Below are positions 21,803 through 32,309 of a stretch of DNA of 64,000 nt, piece by piece. Position 1 is the first letter of the stretch. Every line of letters begins with the position of its first letter. The notes under the pieces are model-generated. The model made no database searches and was not told the DNA's origin. It worked only from the letters and a program-made list of their open reading frames with translations. The DNA comes from Globodera rostochiensis (lineage: Eukaryota > Nematoda > Chromadorea > Rhabditida > Heteroderidae), in NCBI GenBank assembly GCA_018350325.1, contig JAEVLN010000002.1, positions 4,077,752 to 4,141,751 of the forward strand. Direction: 5' to 3'. Made by a program: the position numbers and the translations under genes.

Positions 21803-22093
21803 CCGCCAGCTGTTGTCAGACTGATCGAGAAGGAAATTATTGAAAAATCAAAGCAAAATGGTTCGAAAATTTAAAACTTCATTTTTTCAATTAGCTAGTT
21901 AGTATCATGGATAATTAAATAAAATAATGAAAATAAACCCCATTTAAATTGTTATCGGTTTCTAAAATTATTAAGATTTTATCTTCATCCCTTCCCGTGG
22001 CTGCTGTTTTTTGGATCTGACCGCCCACGAGTCGTGCATTATTTTCAGATTTTGCAACCACTAAAACCTAATTAGGCTTATTTCACAGTTTAT

Positions 22094-22604
22094 TAGAAAA
22101 TTAATAAAATTATTTTTTTATTATTTATTAATTGCTTTTCCGAGTTCATTTAATTTCTTATTAAATTAGCCTCGGACATTAATCCAATTCTCCAATCGAA
22201 TTATTACAACAATTTTGCTGACTGTTTTTAACATTTTTTGCCGATAATACATTTTTACCTAAAAAAACTTTGACGGCTAAAGCGCCGTTATCGCTTGAGA
22301 AAATCTCAATTTATTTTCGCTATTTTGAGAATATCGGTATTTGTGAGTTTAAACGTGCAACTTTTGTGAATTGGTTGGTTGACTTTGTGTCAATACAATT
22401 TGTTATTTCGAAACATAAAATGACGTAAATTGCTTGTTGGAGGTAATGGATTCTTGTGTACAAATTTGTGTCATTGAAAAAAGCATCCATTAAACGTTGA
22501 CGGGCACTGTTAAAGTACAACCAGAGAGAAAGCAATAACTTTTCTATTTTTAACGGTTTAATTTTAATAAAATATTATAATAATTTGATAAAAATGAATA
22601 ATCA
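22094..22604 (-). repeat. ~510 bp dispersed repeat, arm 2
   Basis: Inverted, near-identical copy of 7775-8280, including the same 71-codon frame on the minus strand. High identity suggests recent transposition or gene conversion. Confidence 0.8.
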
Positions 22605-23240
22605 AAATAAAGTTGAAATTTTCATCTTATTATGTACATATCAGGGATGGGAACCGCTACCGCCACCGCTCGGTATTTAACGCATTTATTGCCTTTTTTG
22701 GGCATATCGTATACCGCATTGGAAAATAAATTTTACGCAATTTCTCCTAAAAAGTAAATAAACGTATAAAACAAACGAATAAAATCAAATTCTATCAAAT
22801 TGGATTTGTTCCATTATTAAAACTCTTCTTCATCTGTGGAAACATGCGACGGTGAGAGCAATAATAAATTTTCTCCTATTTTTAACGTTTTTATAAAGAA
22901 AATTGCGCAAAAATTCGAAAATTTTGCGATTTGTGAATTTTTCAAAATTGCAATTTTATTGAGAATTCTGCTTAACTTCTGGATTGAGGGTCGGCGGTGA
23001 CGATAGGCGCAGCCGGGAATTTTTTTTGAAAATTTTAACAATGTTTGTTAATAAATTGCTTCTAAATTAACGTCAATAATACAATTAAAATACCATAATT
23101 AGGAAAGGTGCTTAATCCGTCCGAATCTAACACCCGGATACCGGGTATCCCGGGTCCTGGACACCGGTACCGGATAATCTGCCCAAACACCCGGATACCG
23201 GTCCCGGTTCCGGATACCCGTTCTTGTCCAATATATAAAC
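22605..23240. other. Repeat fragments, no gene
   Basis: 22645-22730 starts like a hAT end ('cagggatgggaaccgctacc') with no right end found. 22975-23040 is an inverted fragment of a 'ggcgcctatcggcaccgccg' repeat seen twice near 30820 and 30970. 23120-23230 is a GC-palindromic element of 'ccggataccgg' units. No coding sequence seen. Confidence 0.45.
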
Positions 23241-23244
23241 CTTG

Positions 23245-23335
23245 AATGGTAGCCCCTGGCGGGAATCGAACCCAAGACCTTCGGCGCGGCAATTAGCATT
23301 ACACGCAAATCACTGCTCCTACCGTCAAGGCATCT
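23245..23335 (-). mobile_element. tRNA-derived SINE or tRNA pseudogene
   Basis: Read on the minus strand, an A-box-like 'gccttgacggtaggagcag' is followed about 50 bp later by the B box 'gggttcgattcccgccagg', the internal Pol III promoter arrangement of a tRNA. The acceptor arm does not pair as in a functional tRNA, so a SINE head or tRNA pseudogene is more likely. Confidence 0.55.
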
Positions 23336-23340
23336 CACAA

Positions 23341-23975
23341 ACGAACGGCTTCTCAGACTCGTTTAACCATCCAGTCAGCTGGGGAACAACAACTTATCAT
23401 TAAATATAAAAAAACCTTTTTTAATTTGAACTTTACAAGAGATTTTTGTTGGGAAAATATAAAAATAAACATATCCATTAAGCGATGTAAAACCCACGCA
23501 CCAATCATAAGCTTTTAATGGAGCGGAAAGGATTATATAATCACAGATTAACAAGTGATTAATCCAACTAAAATGTCCACAGCACTGTATCATTCATTCT
23601 ACGAAGGTGCTTTATATTTGGAGTTTTTCAATTTTATACGGTTCTAAAGGATAAAAAGCAATTCATTAAAAATTGGATTCCCTAATGATGAATTTTCTTT
23701 ATTTAATTTGGCCGAAGTTTAAAAACTAAAAATCATCGCTCTAATTCATTTAGCTGTCACATTTTAGTCTTAATTTTATTTCCCTCAATTTTTTAAATCG
23801 CATTGAATACGCTTTCAGGCTGGACGCAATCCATTTTAATAACAAGCAACCCGCAATTGCGGGGCTCTTAAAATCCCTCAATTTTAAAAATTAAAAAAAG
23901 GCAAAATTGCAAAAATAATTAAAGCTAATTACAGAGCGGTGAGTTTTAGGTTACAACCTATTTTGGAATTTTTGG
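23341..23975. other. No gene seen
   Basis: AT-rich DNA between the SINE and the foldback element; no supported feature. Confidence 0.3.
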
Positions 23976-24868
23976 AAAAATTTGCACCCCAGACATTTGC
24001 GGCTGGACACTTGCGGCCAGACATTTGCACCCCAGACATTTGCGGCTGGACACTTGCGGCCAGACATTTGCACCCCAGACATTTGCGGCTGGACACTTGC
24101 GGCCAGACATTTGCACCCCAGACATTTGCGGCTGGACACTTGCGGCCAGACATTTGCACCCCAGACATTTGCGGCCAAAATGTGAAGAGATTTTATATCC
24201 CTTTTTCAGACATTTGCGGCCCGACTTTTGCGGCCCCAGCCCCAAATAAGACATTTGCGGCCCGACTTTTGCGGCCCAGCCAAAATAAGACATTTGCGGT
24301 TCGACATTTCGCCAATTTTCCAATATTTTTAAACAACCAAATCAACTAAAGTCAAATTCATGCATTTGACGTGTCAAGTAGAGACCGGAATTTTGAAATG
24401 ACCCGTTGAAAAGTCCTGTTAATCCCGATCCCGGTTTTTGAAACGTCGAAATTCCGGTCCCTCCTTTCATGCTCCTAAATCCCGGTCCCGGCATATTCTA
24501 GTTGCAATTAGTCTTGGATAAATAGAAGCTTATAAATGATACTAACGATTAGTCCAGTGGGAAAGTGTTTTGATTTTTTTGGTAATATTAAAAAATCCCG
24601 CAGCGGGATCCCGCAAATGCGATTTTGCCGCACTATAATCTAAATGCATTACAGTATCTTCTCGCTGACTAAGAATTCAAGATTGGAGATGTCAGAGAGC
24701 AAAGCTCTTGTTGGGCCTTGAGCAAGGCAAATGCATAAATTTGACTTTAGTTGATTTGGTTGTTTAAAAATATTGGAAAATTGGCGAAATGTCGAGTCGC
24801 AAATGTCTTATTTTGGCTGTGGCCGCAAATGTCTGAGCCGCAAATGTCTGGGGTGCAAATATCGGGTA
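23976..24868. mobile_element. Foldback-type element with expanded 43-bp repeats in its left arm
   Basis: Outer ends are inverted: 'tttgcaccccagacatttgc' on the left and its complement ending at 24868. Inner arms (about 24250-24365 and 24727-24830) are also inverted, sharing 'attttccaatatttttaaac' and the following ~40 bp. The left arm holds about four tandem 43-bp units of gacatttgcggctggacact. The centre contains a separate palindromic insertion (24375-24500, 'gagaccggaatttt'). No transposase is present and no clear target duplication is visible. Confidence 0.65.
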
Positions 24869-25046
24869 ACCGGATAATATGACCTAAAAACGCTGGTTAT
24901 CTATTCGTCAGGATTTTTTTTATCTTTAACGAAATCACATTTATTAATCTAACTAAAATTAAATAAATTCACCATATTCCGTGAACAATTTCAGAAATTT
25001 AAAAAATATTTCGATTTTTAGGAGTCCGTGAAAGCCGGGATCGGGA

Positions 25047-25449
25047 TTAGCCGTGATTGACAATGGGGGGGGGGGGGGGAGTTTTTTTGTAATGGTCAAG
25101 TGTGAAACAAAATTTTTTATTATTCAAATCTTTCTGATTGTCTTCAACTTCAATTGCCTCAGCATCAATTTTTTTGAGAATTGTTGCTATGCCAAATGGC
25201 GGACATTGCCTGTAGTTAGAGATAACACATAAATACAGAGACAAATCGTTTCGATACTCACGGAAATTCATTGTTTAAACAACGAAAAAACCGAGTGACA
25301 GAGAGCGTGTGGTCAGACATTATATCCCCACCATTGAATTTTCTTACGATTTTCGAAAGCTTGTAACACAGGCTAACGGTTATCTCAAGATTTGGCATAG
25401 GTGAGGTAAAAACAAAAGGCCCTCCATATGGTTTTGTGATTTCGTCCAA
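25047..25449 (-). CDS. Partial gene, two exons, unrecognised
   Basis: Minus-strand exons 25262..~25449 and 25047..25209 join through GTGAGT/ctacag in phase and read 'LDEITKPYGGPFVFTSPMPN' ... 'HTLSVTRFFRCLNNEFP' then 'QCPPFGIATILKKIDAEAIE'. The protein ends just after a run of Pro from a C/G homopolymer at 25064-25080, so the exact C terminus is uncertain. No initiating ATG or upstream acceptor was found. Not recognised as a known family. Confidence 0.45.
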
Positions 25450-28117
25450 CCAAAAAATAAAAATTCCAAAAAGTTATAAAAAGCCGCCCAAAATATTTTT
25501 AAAAATCATATCAATTTAAGAAGTTGTTTGATCCCATAAAATCCTCATCTAAAGCGATAAATAAAACAATTGGCACAGTCGGCGTTTGAACCTCCATCCA
25601 CAACCCTTCCGATCTACATCACTCATCACTAAATCGGGCGATCTTTGACTTTTTTTAAAAAATTCCATTCTTAGGGAATTTCATTATTAAAGCAAATATT
25701 AAAAATGTTTGGTTGGTTGCATTTTTCTGCTATTTTTGCTTTTTAATAACCAAAAGGTCCAAGAATAAGTTAACTATTTATTTTGTGAAATTTTTGGTAA
25801 ATGGTGTTAATTTATTGAAAAAGGCATCATGACTTTGGTGTTTCAAAGAAAGTGGTGACATGACCCCTGGTCTGCAGATTAAACTTCTGTTGGTAAGGGG
25901 GGAGGGGTATAATGAATTTTGAAAATAAGAATCACCAAAACAAGAATTTCGAACTAATTCGAGATTAATTTTAATTAAAAATCTCTGCTTGATTAATTTT
26001 TGTTTTGCCCGCCTTTTTTTTATTTGTGTTAAAAATAAGTAACATTTTGTCAAGAGTCAACCGACAAAAACCCTTGATTAAGCTAAATACAAAAATGTTG
26101 CAAATATAAAAATAAACTAAAATTTTGAATATTTGGAGGAATCTGGGGTTTTTGATCCTTCCGGATTCGATTTTTCCGATCCGGAAAAATCCCACCGGTA
26201 AATTTTTAAATTAAAAGCGGTTCCGGATCATTTTGACCTGGATTTCCGGATTTTCCTAACTTATTCAAATTCGAAATTATGCTTGGCATTTTGGCATATT
26301 TTCTTTTATTCTTGATTCAAAGTTCTGAATTCTTTTAACAATTTATCTTTATTTATAAGATTTGGTTCTACACTATAACTTAACGAAGGAAATAGCGATT
26401 AAACTTGGCGTTGGGCGTTGGCATTATGTCAAGCAAAAAAAAGAGACAATGGAAACCGAGTTGGTCGCACAATATTTTTGATTAAACATACCGATTTACC
26501 TCATTTTTTGCACAGAGCGTGGCAACTAAATTGTCTACCCAAAAGCAAATTTAGGCTTAACCCAAATTTTTTTAGGATTTTTTAGTAAACAAATTGAAAA
26601 ATAAATAAATTGCGCTAAAATAGAATTAGGGCATTGAAAAGGGAGAAAAAGCGACGAAAACGGGTCATAAGATGCACAACATGCACACTACCAAAATAAA
26701 ACAGTTTGAGATCAGAAAAACTGCTTTAACTGATAGTCAACAACTGTTAAAATTTAGGCAAAAATTTGCAATTTTGACAAAAAAAAAAATTTATAAAGCC
26801 TTTTGGGAGCTGTATTTTCCTTTAAAAATCTGCTTATTTTGTGCATCTAGAGGCTTTTTGGGGTGCTGAACGTGATGGTGAACTTTGTTTTGCATGTCCA
26901 AGTTGGTTGAACTGCTCGAACTTTATAGAGTGGCCAAAAAATTTTTAAAATGAGATTTATGGTTCAAACCTTTTCTATTAGCATTTGTTTATTTTTTTAG
27001 AATTTTAAAAATCTTTGTTGATCAATCCATAACTGTGTTTATTAAAAAATCGGTGCAACTCATCCTTACAGTCTACCGGGTTCGAACCCCTGGCTCAGAG
27101 CAAGAAATGCACTGTTTGTGTTGTATAAATACAGTATGCCAACATTTTGTGCTCTAAATTTTTAATTTTTGTTTTGGAACTTTTTGTTAACAAATTTCTT
27201 AACAAATTCCGTTAAAATCTTCAAAAAAAATTTCCCGGCGTTGAGCAACGTATTATAACTCGATTGTTATTTTTCACAAAATTTTCAAAAAATGGAATCC
27301 GGGTTTGAGGATTTATCCGGAAAAATCCCACCGGTAAATTTTCAAAATTGAAAATCCGGTTCCGGATCCGGAAATTTGATTTCACCGGCCCCTAGCTGAA
27401 ATGGCTTTTTAGCGAGACAGCCATTTGAGTACCCCCAACTGAGTTTCTATGTAAAAAAGGACACATTAGTACCGGTACCGAAAACACTAAAAAAATGCCA
27501 TTTCCGCAGATTGAGACCTATTTTTTCGTGCTTAGCTTGTCGAGACACCATTTTTTGCGTTCGGTCAGCTGTAGTACAGCCGAATATTTAATGCATTTTT
27601 AAGTTTTGGAACTTCTTGTGCTTTAAAATTTGTACGTCAAATTCGAATTAGCTTACCATGACATATTTAAACTAAAAGCTCATTAAAAGCAAAGATTTAA
27701 TGCATTTTTAAGTTTTGGAACTTCTTGTGCTTTAAAATTTGTACGTCAAATTCGAATTAGCTTACCATGACATATTTAAACTAAAAGCTCATTAAAAGCA
27801 AAGATTTAATGCATTTTTAAGTTTTGGAACTTCTTGTGCTTTAAAATTTGTACGTCAAATTCGAATTAGCTTACCATGACATATTTAAACTAAAAGCTCA
27901 TTAAAAGCAAAGATCTACCGTATTTTAATCATCCCATCCGACAGAGAGAAAAAAGCTTCCATGCTAATACTTTTACTTTTAATCTCAATTTGTCTGTTTC
28001 GCGTTTTGTGCAGAACATTATCCATGGCAAAAGTTATTCGCCAGTTTAGTGCACTAATTGTGAAAACTTTTTTTGGCTTTTAAAGATTCAATTCAACTTA
28101 TTTTGCAATATTTTGGA
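25450..28117. other. Gene-poor region with GC-palindromic insertions
   Basis: AT-rich with no supported gene. 26145-26255 and 27295-27395 share 'ccggaaaaatcccaccggta' and are fragments of one palindromic family whose right end (ccggcccctag) looks hAT-like. 27075-27100 has a B-box-like 'gggttcgaacccctggc'. A 109-bp triplication is annotated separately. Confidence 0.4.
27586..27914. repeat. 109-bp unit, three identical tandem copies
   Basis: The units start at 27586, 27695 and 27804 with 'atttaatgcatttttaag' and end with 'attaaaagcaaag'. I see no differences between copies, indicating a very recent expansion. There is no coding content. Confidence 0.9.
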
Positions 28118-28503
28118 ATGGCTTCTGGAAAAACTGCAATAATTTTGATTTTTTTAATCACCGTCCAAATTTTGCATGCGGCTCACAGAAGGAGGCAAAG
28201 CGTACGTAATGATATTTATTAAAAAAGATATACATTTAATATTAATGAAAGAAATGTTTTTTAAATCAATTGACACAATTAAAGAATTCGAAACTCTACC
28301 GTCGCCATTCAAAGCGTGCCATCATTCCGATTTGTGTGGATTTTAATCGGCGCCCCGTGGAATGTCCGAAAAAGTTCAAAAAGCTCAAATTGGATGAATT
28401 TGTAATGCAGCAGCTCCGCAAACCTATCAAACGGATCAGCCTGAAGTGCTACCTTAACATGCTGCCAAGCCGCTTCTGCTTCCGCTCAAAGTCCAAACTT
28501 TGA
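28118..28503 (+). CDS. Small secreted basic 4-Cys protein, 100 aa
   Basis: Exons 28118..28201 and 28285..28503 (303 nt, phase 0, GTACGT donor). Residues 1-22 are a signal peptide (MASGKTAI then 'ILIFLITVQILHAAH'). The mature part begins with Arg-rich 'RRRQSNSKLYRRHSKRA', a possible dibasic processing region, followed by a Lys-rich body with four cysteines ('IPICVDFNRRPVECPKK', 'SLKCYLNMLPSRFCFRSK'). Not recognised; secreted, basic and disulfide-capable fits an effector, toxin-like or antimicrobial peptide. Confidence 0.7.
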
Positions 28504-29397
28504 TCATAATGGATGAGAGATCATTGATTCGGATTTATATGTGATCTTTGATCTTAATGAATAATCGAAATTTCAAATTTGTTAACACTTGTAATGAATT
28601 GTAAAATTTAATATATGTCTTTACAACTTTGACCAGATTAGACAAGGCTACACCCAAATTATTCGCTATTCGAGCGTAAATAAGCGCAATCCATAACGGG
28701 GATCGGGTCATGAAGCTCACTATTAAACTGTAAGGCGAGATATGGCCAAAGGACAAAATCCATTGGTCCATAAAGGATACACGCGACCCCCCCCCCCCCC
28801 GTTCGCATTCGTCGCATCTCTCCGCGCGCACTTACGATTTCCCACAACTCATCAAATCTACATTCCGATCCACCCAACACCGTCCGTTATGTCCCACCCC
28901 GCGTCTAATGGATGCCAACCTCTCTATACGATCACAATAGAAGGGGGTCATCCTTCCTTTCAGTTTTCCCCCTCAAGATCACCCTCCCCTCCCCTCTACG
29001 GAGCCGCCATACAGCCCCCCCCCCCCCCCCCGCAACTTCGTTACTCTCTCTGATTTCGTTTTCGATCATTGTTGGTTTTCGCATTTTTACATTTGGTGGG
29101 AGGGTGCGCATTCCCAAACTCCCTCCCCACGGGCCCAGCACCTCCACAACTAAACGGATAAAGAATAAGTAAAAATACTCATAACGAAACCAATTGGTGA
29201 CAAAACCATTTGGTACTCTCGCTTTTTGAGTCGCTGTGATTTCTTGACTTTAATGATCTCACAATTTCAATTTAGCCGAATTTTTAGTGAAAACTTGTGC
29301 TTTGATTTGTACATCAGCGATTTACAAAACATGAGGGCGTCCGTCCGTCCGTTCTTCTTCAGGTCGAGCTCATCCACACTTCCATCCCACGTTTTCG
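28504..29397. other. C-rich, no confident gene
   Basis: Contains C runs at ~28789 and ~29017. 28535-28880 (-) has two overlapping open frames, one with hydrophobic stretches ('SPYSLIVSFMTRSPLW'), with no start or splice support. Nothing firm. Confidence 0.3.
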
Positions 29398-29589
29398 TTG
29401 TGCCGTCGTTTTTCTCTCCTCTCCTTCATCATTATTTCCATTTGCTCGACGGTTTTGTGCCAAATCCGCTTCTTCAGCCCAATAATAGTGCCAAAGGACC
29501 AACTGAAAGAAAGTTCTATCAATTTTAATTGTTACGAATGTCCTATCTGTTTATTTAGTAAAAATTTTAACAAAACCAATATTAAATAA
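29398..29589 (+). CDS. Possible small secreted protein, start uncertain
   Basis: The frame reads a signal-like 'RRFSLLSFIIISICSTVLCQ' then a short mature part with 'NCYECPICLF'. It has no in-frame ATG (first candidate codon TTG at 29398), so a 5' exon must exist or the frame is accidental. Its 3' end overlaps the last exon of the membrane protein gene on the other strand. Confidence 0.3.
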   Translation: MCRRFSLLSFIIISICSTVLCQIRFFSPIIVPKDQLKESSINFNCYECPICLFSKNFNKTNIK

Positions 29590-31535
29590 AATATAATTTT
29601 AATTTCTGAAATTTGAATATTTTTTATTTGTGCCTTAACTGTAAATAGCCAGTTAAGCAGCACCCCTCCAATGTAAATACAAAAAGCGATTCCCAATGCG
29701 CGATCGGCGGGTTCACTCAGGGCTTCCAGCTAAATATATAATTTTAAAATTATATCAATTTTTGGTAATTGCGTTTTTGATGCAATTAAACATTACAAAG
29801 TTAAATAATACCATTTTGGGAGTTGTGGCCATTGTTAAAATGGCCATGCCAAGCACATAAGTAGATTGCATGAATAATGCTTTAATTTAAATGAGTCAAT
29901 TTTTATATTTGAATATTTTGTGACCTGGCCAGAAGAGCCAGATTCGTTTCAACGGAAAAATCAGAACAACGAGAAGGATAAGCAGAGCCGTTGAATGCTC
30001 TACGCACCTTAAATATTGTAAATTAAAAAAAAAGAATTTAAATGTACAAATTTTATTTTAAAACCAAGAAAAGCGAAGATAGCCGCCATCCTTAAAAATG
30101 ATCAAAAATCATAAACAAAGCCCCCCCCCAATAAACTTGCCAAATAATTCGCTACACATTTGGACATTTTTAAAATGCGATGCATTAGGCCAAAGTCGAA
30201 AATGACCAAATCGTAAGCCAATAAACGCTGTTCAACGGTGGCATCCGTCGAAATGTTTGACGTGCATTTGAAACTTAATTTTGATTAATATAATTTTTGA
30301 ATAATTTTTCAATTTAAACTAGGGTTGAGCGGGACCGGGACCGGGACGGGATTTCCCGGTTTTTTCAGGTCCCGGTCCCGGTCGGGACGGGACTTTTTAA
30401 AAATGAAAAGTCCCGGTCCCGGTTTTTTGGTCCCGCCGGGACCGGGACCAACCGGGACTAAATTTACACCCCTAATGATGGCATCATCGACCGACAATTT
30501 CAGCCATTTTTACTTATATCTCCCAAGTAAGTCGATGGCCTAGTGGTTTGCATTTTTTGTGAGTCTTATGTTATGTGTTGGGTTCGAACCCGTTTGAGTG
30601 TAATCACTTATTTTTTGTTTTCCCCTCTATCAAATAGGCATCCCCTCATTAATAATATTTTTAAAATAAATATTCTAATATTTTTTTAACTAAAAATGCG
30701 CGCAAAAAAAGAATAGATACAAGAATTTTCGAAATAATTCATCACATCTTCCTGAACTTTTGCTTCAATTTCTTAACAAATATCATTAAAATGTTCAAAA
30801 AATTCCCCGGCGGCGCCTGTCGGCACCGCCGGACATCCTCCACTCTTACGTAAACCAGTTTTTTTCTCTGAAATTCCGAAGCAAAATTCATAATTTTGCT
30901 AAAATTTTGAAGAAATTTCTTTAACAAAATTGAGTCAAAATTTCAAAAAAATTTCTCGGCGGCGCCTATCGGCACCGCCGACCCCAACCCTCCCTAAAAT
31001 TAAAGCAGAATCTCAAAAAAGAATGATGATGACAATGACATCGAAGGTCAAGAAGATCAACAATATGTGTTGCCGGAAAATTAAAATTTTTTAGTGTTTC
31101 AAAGAAAAATTTTCTCCCTTGAAAAGTCCCGGTTGGTCCCGGTCCCGGTCCCGGTTGAAAATCTTGTTCCCGGTCCCGGTTTTTCTGGTCCCGGTAAGTC
31201 CCGGTCCCGGTTTTTCCCAAAAGTCCCGGTCCCGGTTTTTCCAAAAAGTCCCGGTCCCGCTCAACCCTAATTTAAACGGTACAAATATATATAATAAATC
31301 TCTATCTATGCTTTATTTGATCACTTACACATGTCCAAATTTTGTCCAGGAATAAATGTGCTAAAATAAAAACTAAAAATAATTAAATAATTTTAAATAC
31401 CTGAAATAAAGAAGCGAAAACAACAAGAAATTGGGCTAATCCGAACAGAAAGCAAAGAATCCGGTTAGAAATGCGAAAACAGCTTAGGAAACGCGTATGC
31501 CGGTCGGTGATGTTGAGCAAGTACCAAAGTCGCAT
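29532..31535 (-). CDS. Multi-pass membrane protein, 219 aa, unrecognised
   Basis: Minus-strand exons 31401..31535, 31329..31360, 30156..30273, 30065..30090, 29925..30007, 29812..29879, 29532..29729: 660 nt, all GT-AG and in phase. Hydrophobic segments: 'ILCFLFGLAQFLVVFASLF', a weaker 'LLAYDLVIFDFGLM', 'STALLILLVVLIF', 'YVLGMAILTMATT' and 'LGIAFCIYIGGVLLNWLF', so four to five spans. Exons of 32 and 26 nt are unusually short. The 1055 bp intron between exons 2 and 3 is almost entirely a 950 bp hAT element; without it the intron would be ~97 bp. The frame is open upstream of the chosen ATG, so an extra 5' exon is possible. No family recognised. Confidence 0.65.
30320..31269. mobile_element. 950 bp hAT-type element with perfect 8-bp target duplication
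   Basis: Left end TAGGGTTGAGCGGGACCGGG and right end CCGGTCCCGCTCAACCCTA are inverted, and the octamer ATTTAAAC occurs on both sides (30312-30319 and 31270-31277). Subterminal regions are tandem 'cccggtcccgg' units, like hAT transposase-binding repeats. The interior has a SINE-like unit (30531-30612) and two copies of a 'ggcgcctgtcggcaccgccg' motif (~30820, ~30970), but no transposase frame, so it is non-autonomous. It sits in an intron of the membrane protein gene. Confidence 0.85.
30531..30612 (+). mobile_element. SINE-like unit nested in the hAT element
   Basis: A-box-like 'gatggcctagtgg' is followed 40 bp later by the B box 'gggttcgaacccg', then T-rich sequence. It matches the order at 20441-20515. 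Confidence 0.55.
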
Positions 31536-32112
31536 TTCCGAAAATTGATGAGATACAATGGCAGATATTATTTTTAGATATAAGTTTAGTAAGGGTTATA
31601 AGGTTAATAATCGCACAAAAGCACCTTTTAAGAAAAGGGTATAACTTATATCGAATTTTAAAACTTTATTTGCAAAATTAAATAAAAAACTCTTTAAAAA
31701 AAATGCCAATTTTCAGAAAAAATGTAACGGTGGTGTTCCATCCCCTTAAAGCAATTTTATGACACTTTTTCCCCTCGATTGTCACCAATTTAGCAAATGT
31801 CAATTTAAATTAAAAAAATTTGCCATTTTTTTCTTAACGGAAAGCCTTTTAAATCTAAAATTGAATGAAACAAATTTGAACAAGTTAACCTTTCTTGAAA
31901 ACTTTACAAATTATCATCTAAAAAGAGGTAGCCTACTTAATTAATTGGGCGTTTTCCATTAGGGTCAATTCTGATTTCTGGACTTTATTTTATGCAATTA
32001 TTTAATAGTCTCTTTAAAATTAAGCTCATCTGCAAATTTATTATCTATTTGACATTCAAAAAATTTATCATTTCAAATTGCAACAATGTTTAACATTTTC
32101 GCTGATCTCGAG
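31536..32112. other. No gene seen
   Basis: AT-rich. A short ATG frame at 31704 (MPIFRKNVTVVFH) could be a 5' exon for the C-terminal exon at 32113, but a join was not established. Confidence 0.25.
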
Positions 32113-32309
32113 CACTTTTTGGCCAATATGCAACTGAATTGCCAGCACTTGTGTCGTTGTTTTGTACTGCCATTACACTGGGATTGGGGCCGGAAGTGCA
32201 GGGTCTTGGCCATATGTTGGCGCGTGGTAGTGCACTTAAGCTGGAACATAAGTTGGCCACAAGAAGACGACAATTAACAACGGCATTTGGATTTTCGCAT
32301 TTTATTTGA
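32113..32309 (+). CDS. C-terminal exon of an unrecognised plus-strand gene
   Basis: After an acceptor-like 'gatctcgag' the frame reads 'LFGQYATELPALVSLFCTAI', 'LGLGPEVQGLGHMLARGSAL', 'LEHKLATRRRQL' and stops at 32307-32309. The sequence is protein-like with good codon choice, while overlapping frames on both strands look less so. No upstream exon could be assigned. Confidence 0.4.

Noticed and set aside
23245..23335. Functional tRNA gene
   Set aside because: A and B boxes are present but the acceptor stem and a proper cloverleaf cannot be drawn; SINE or pseudogene preferred.
23939..24349. Repetitive frames such as CGQTFAPQTFAAGHLRPD in several phases
   Set aside because: They arise from 43-bp repeats inside a foldback element and exist on both strands.
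32073..32277. Overlapping 66-aa minus and 63-aa plus frames
   Set aside because: A third plus-strand frame (32113-32309) reads as a more protein-like C-terminal exon after an acceptor.
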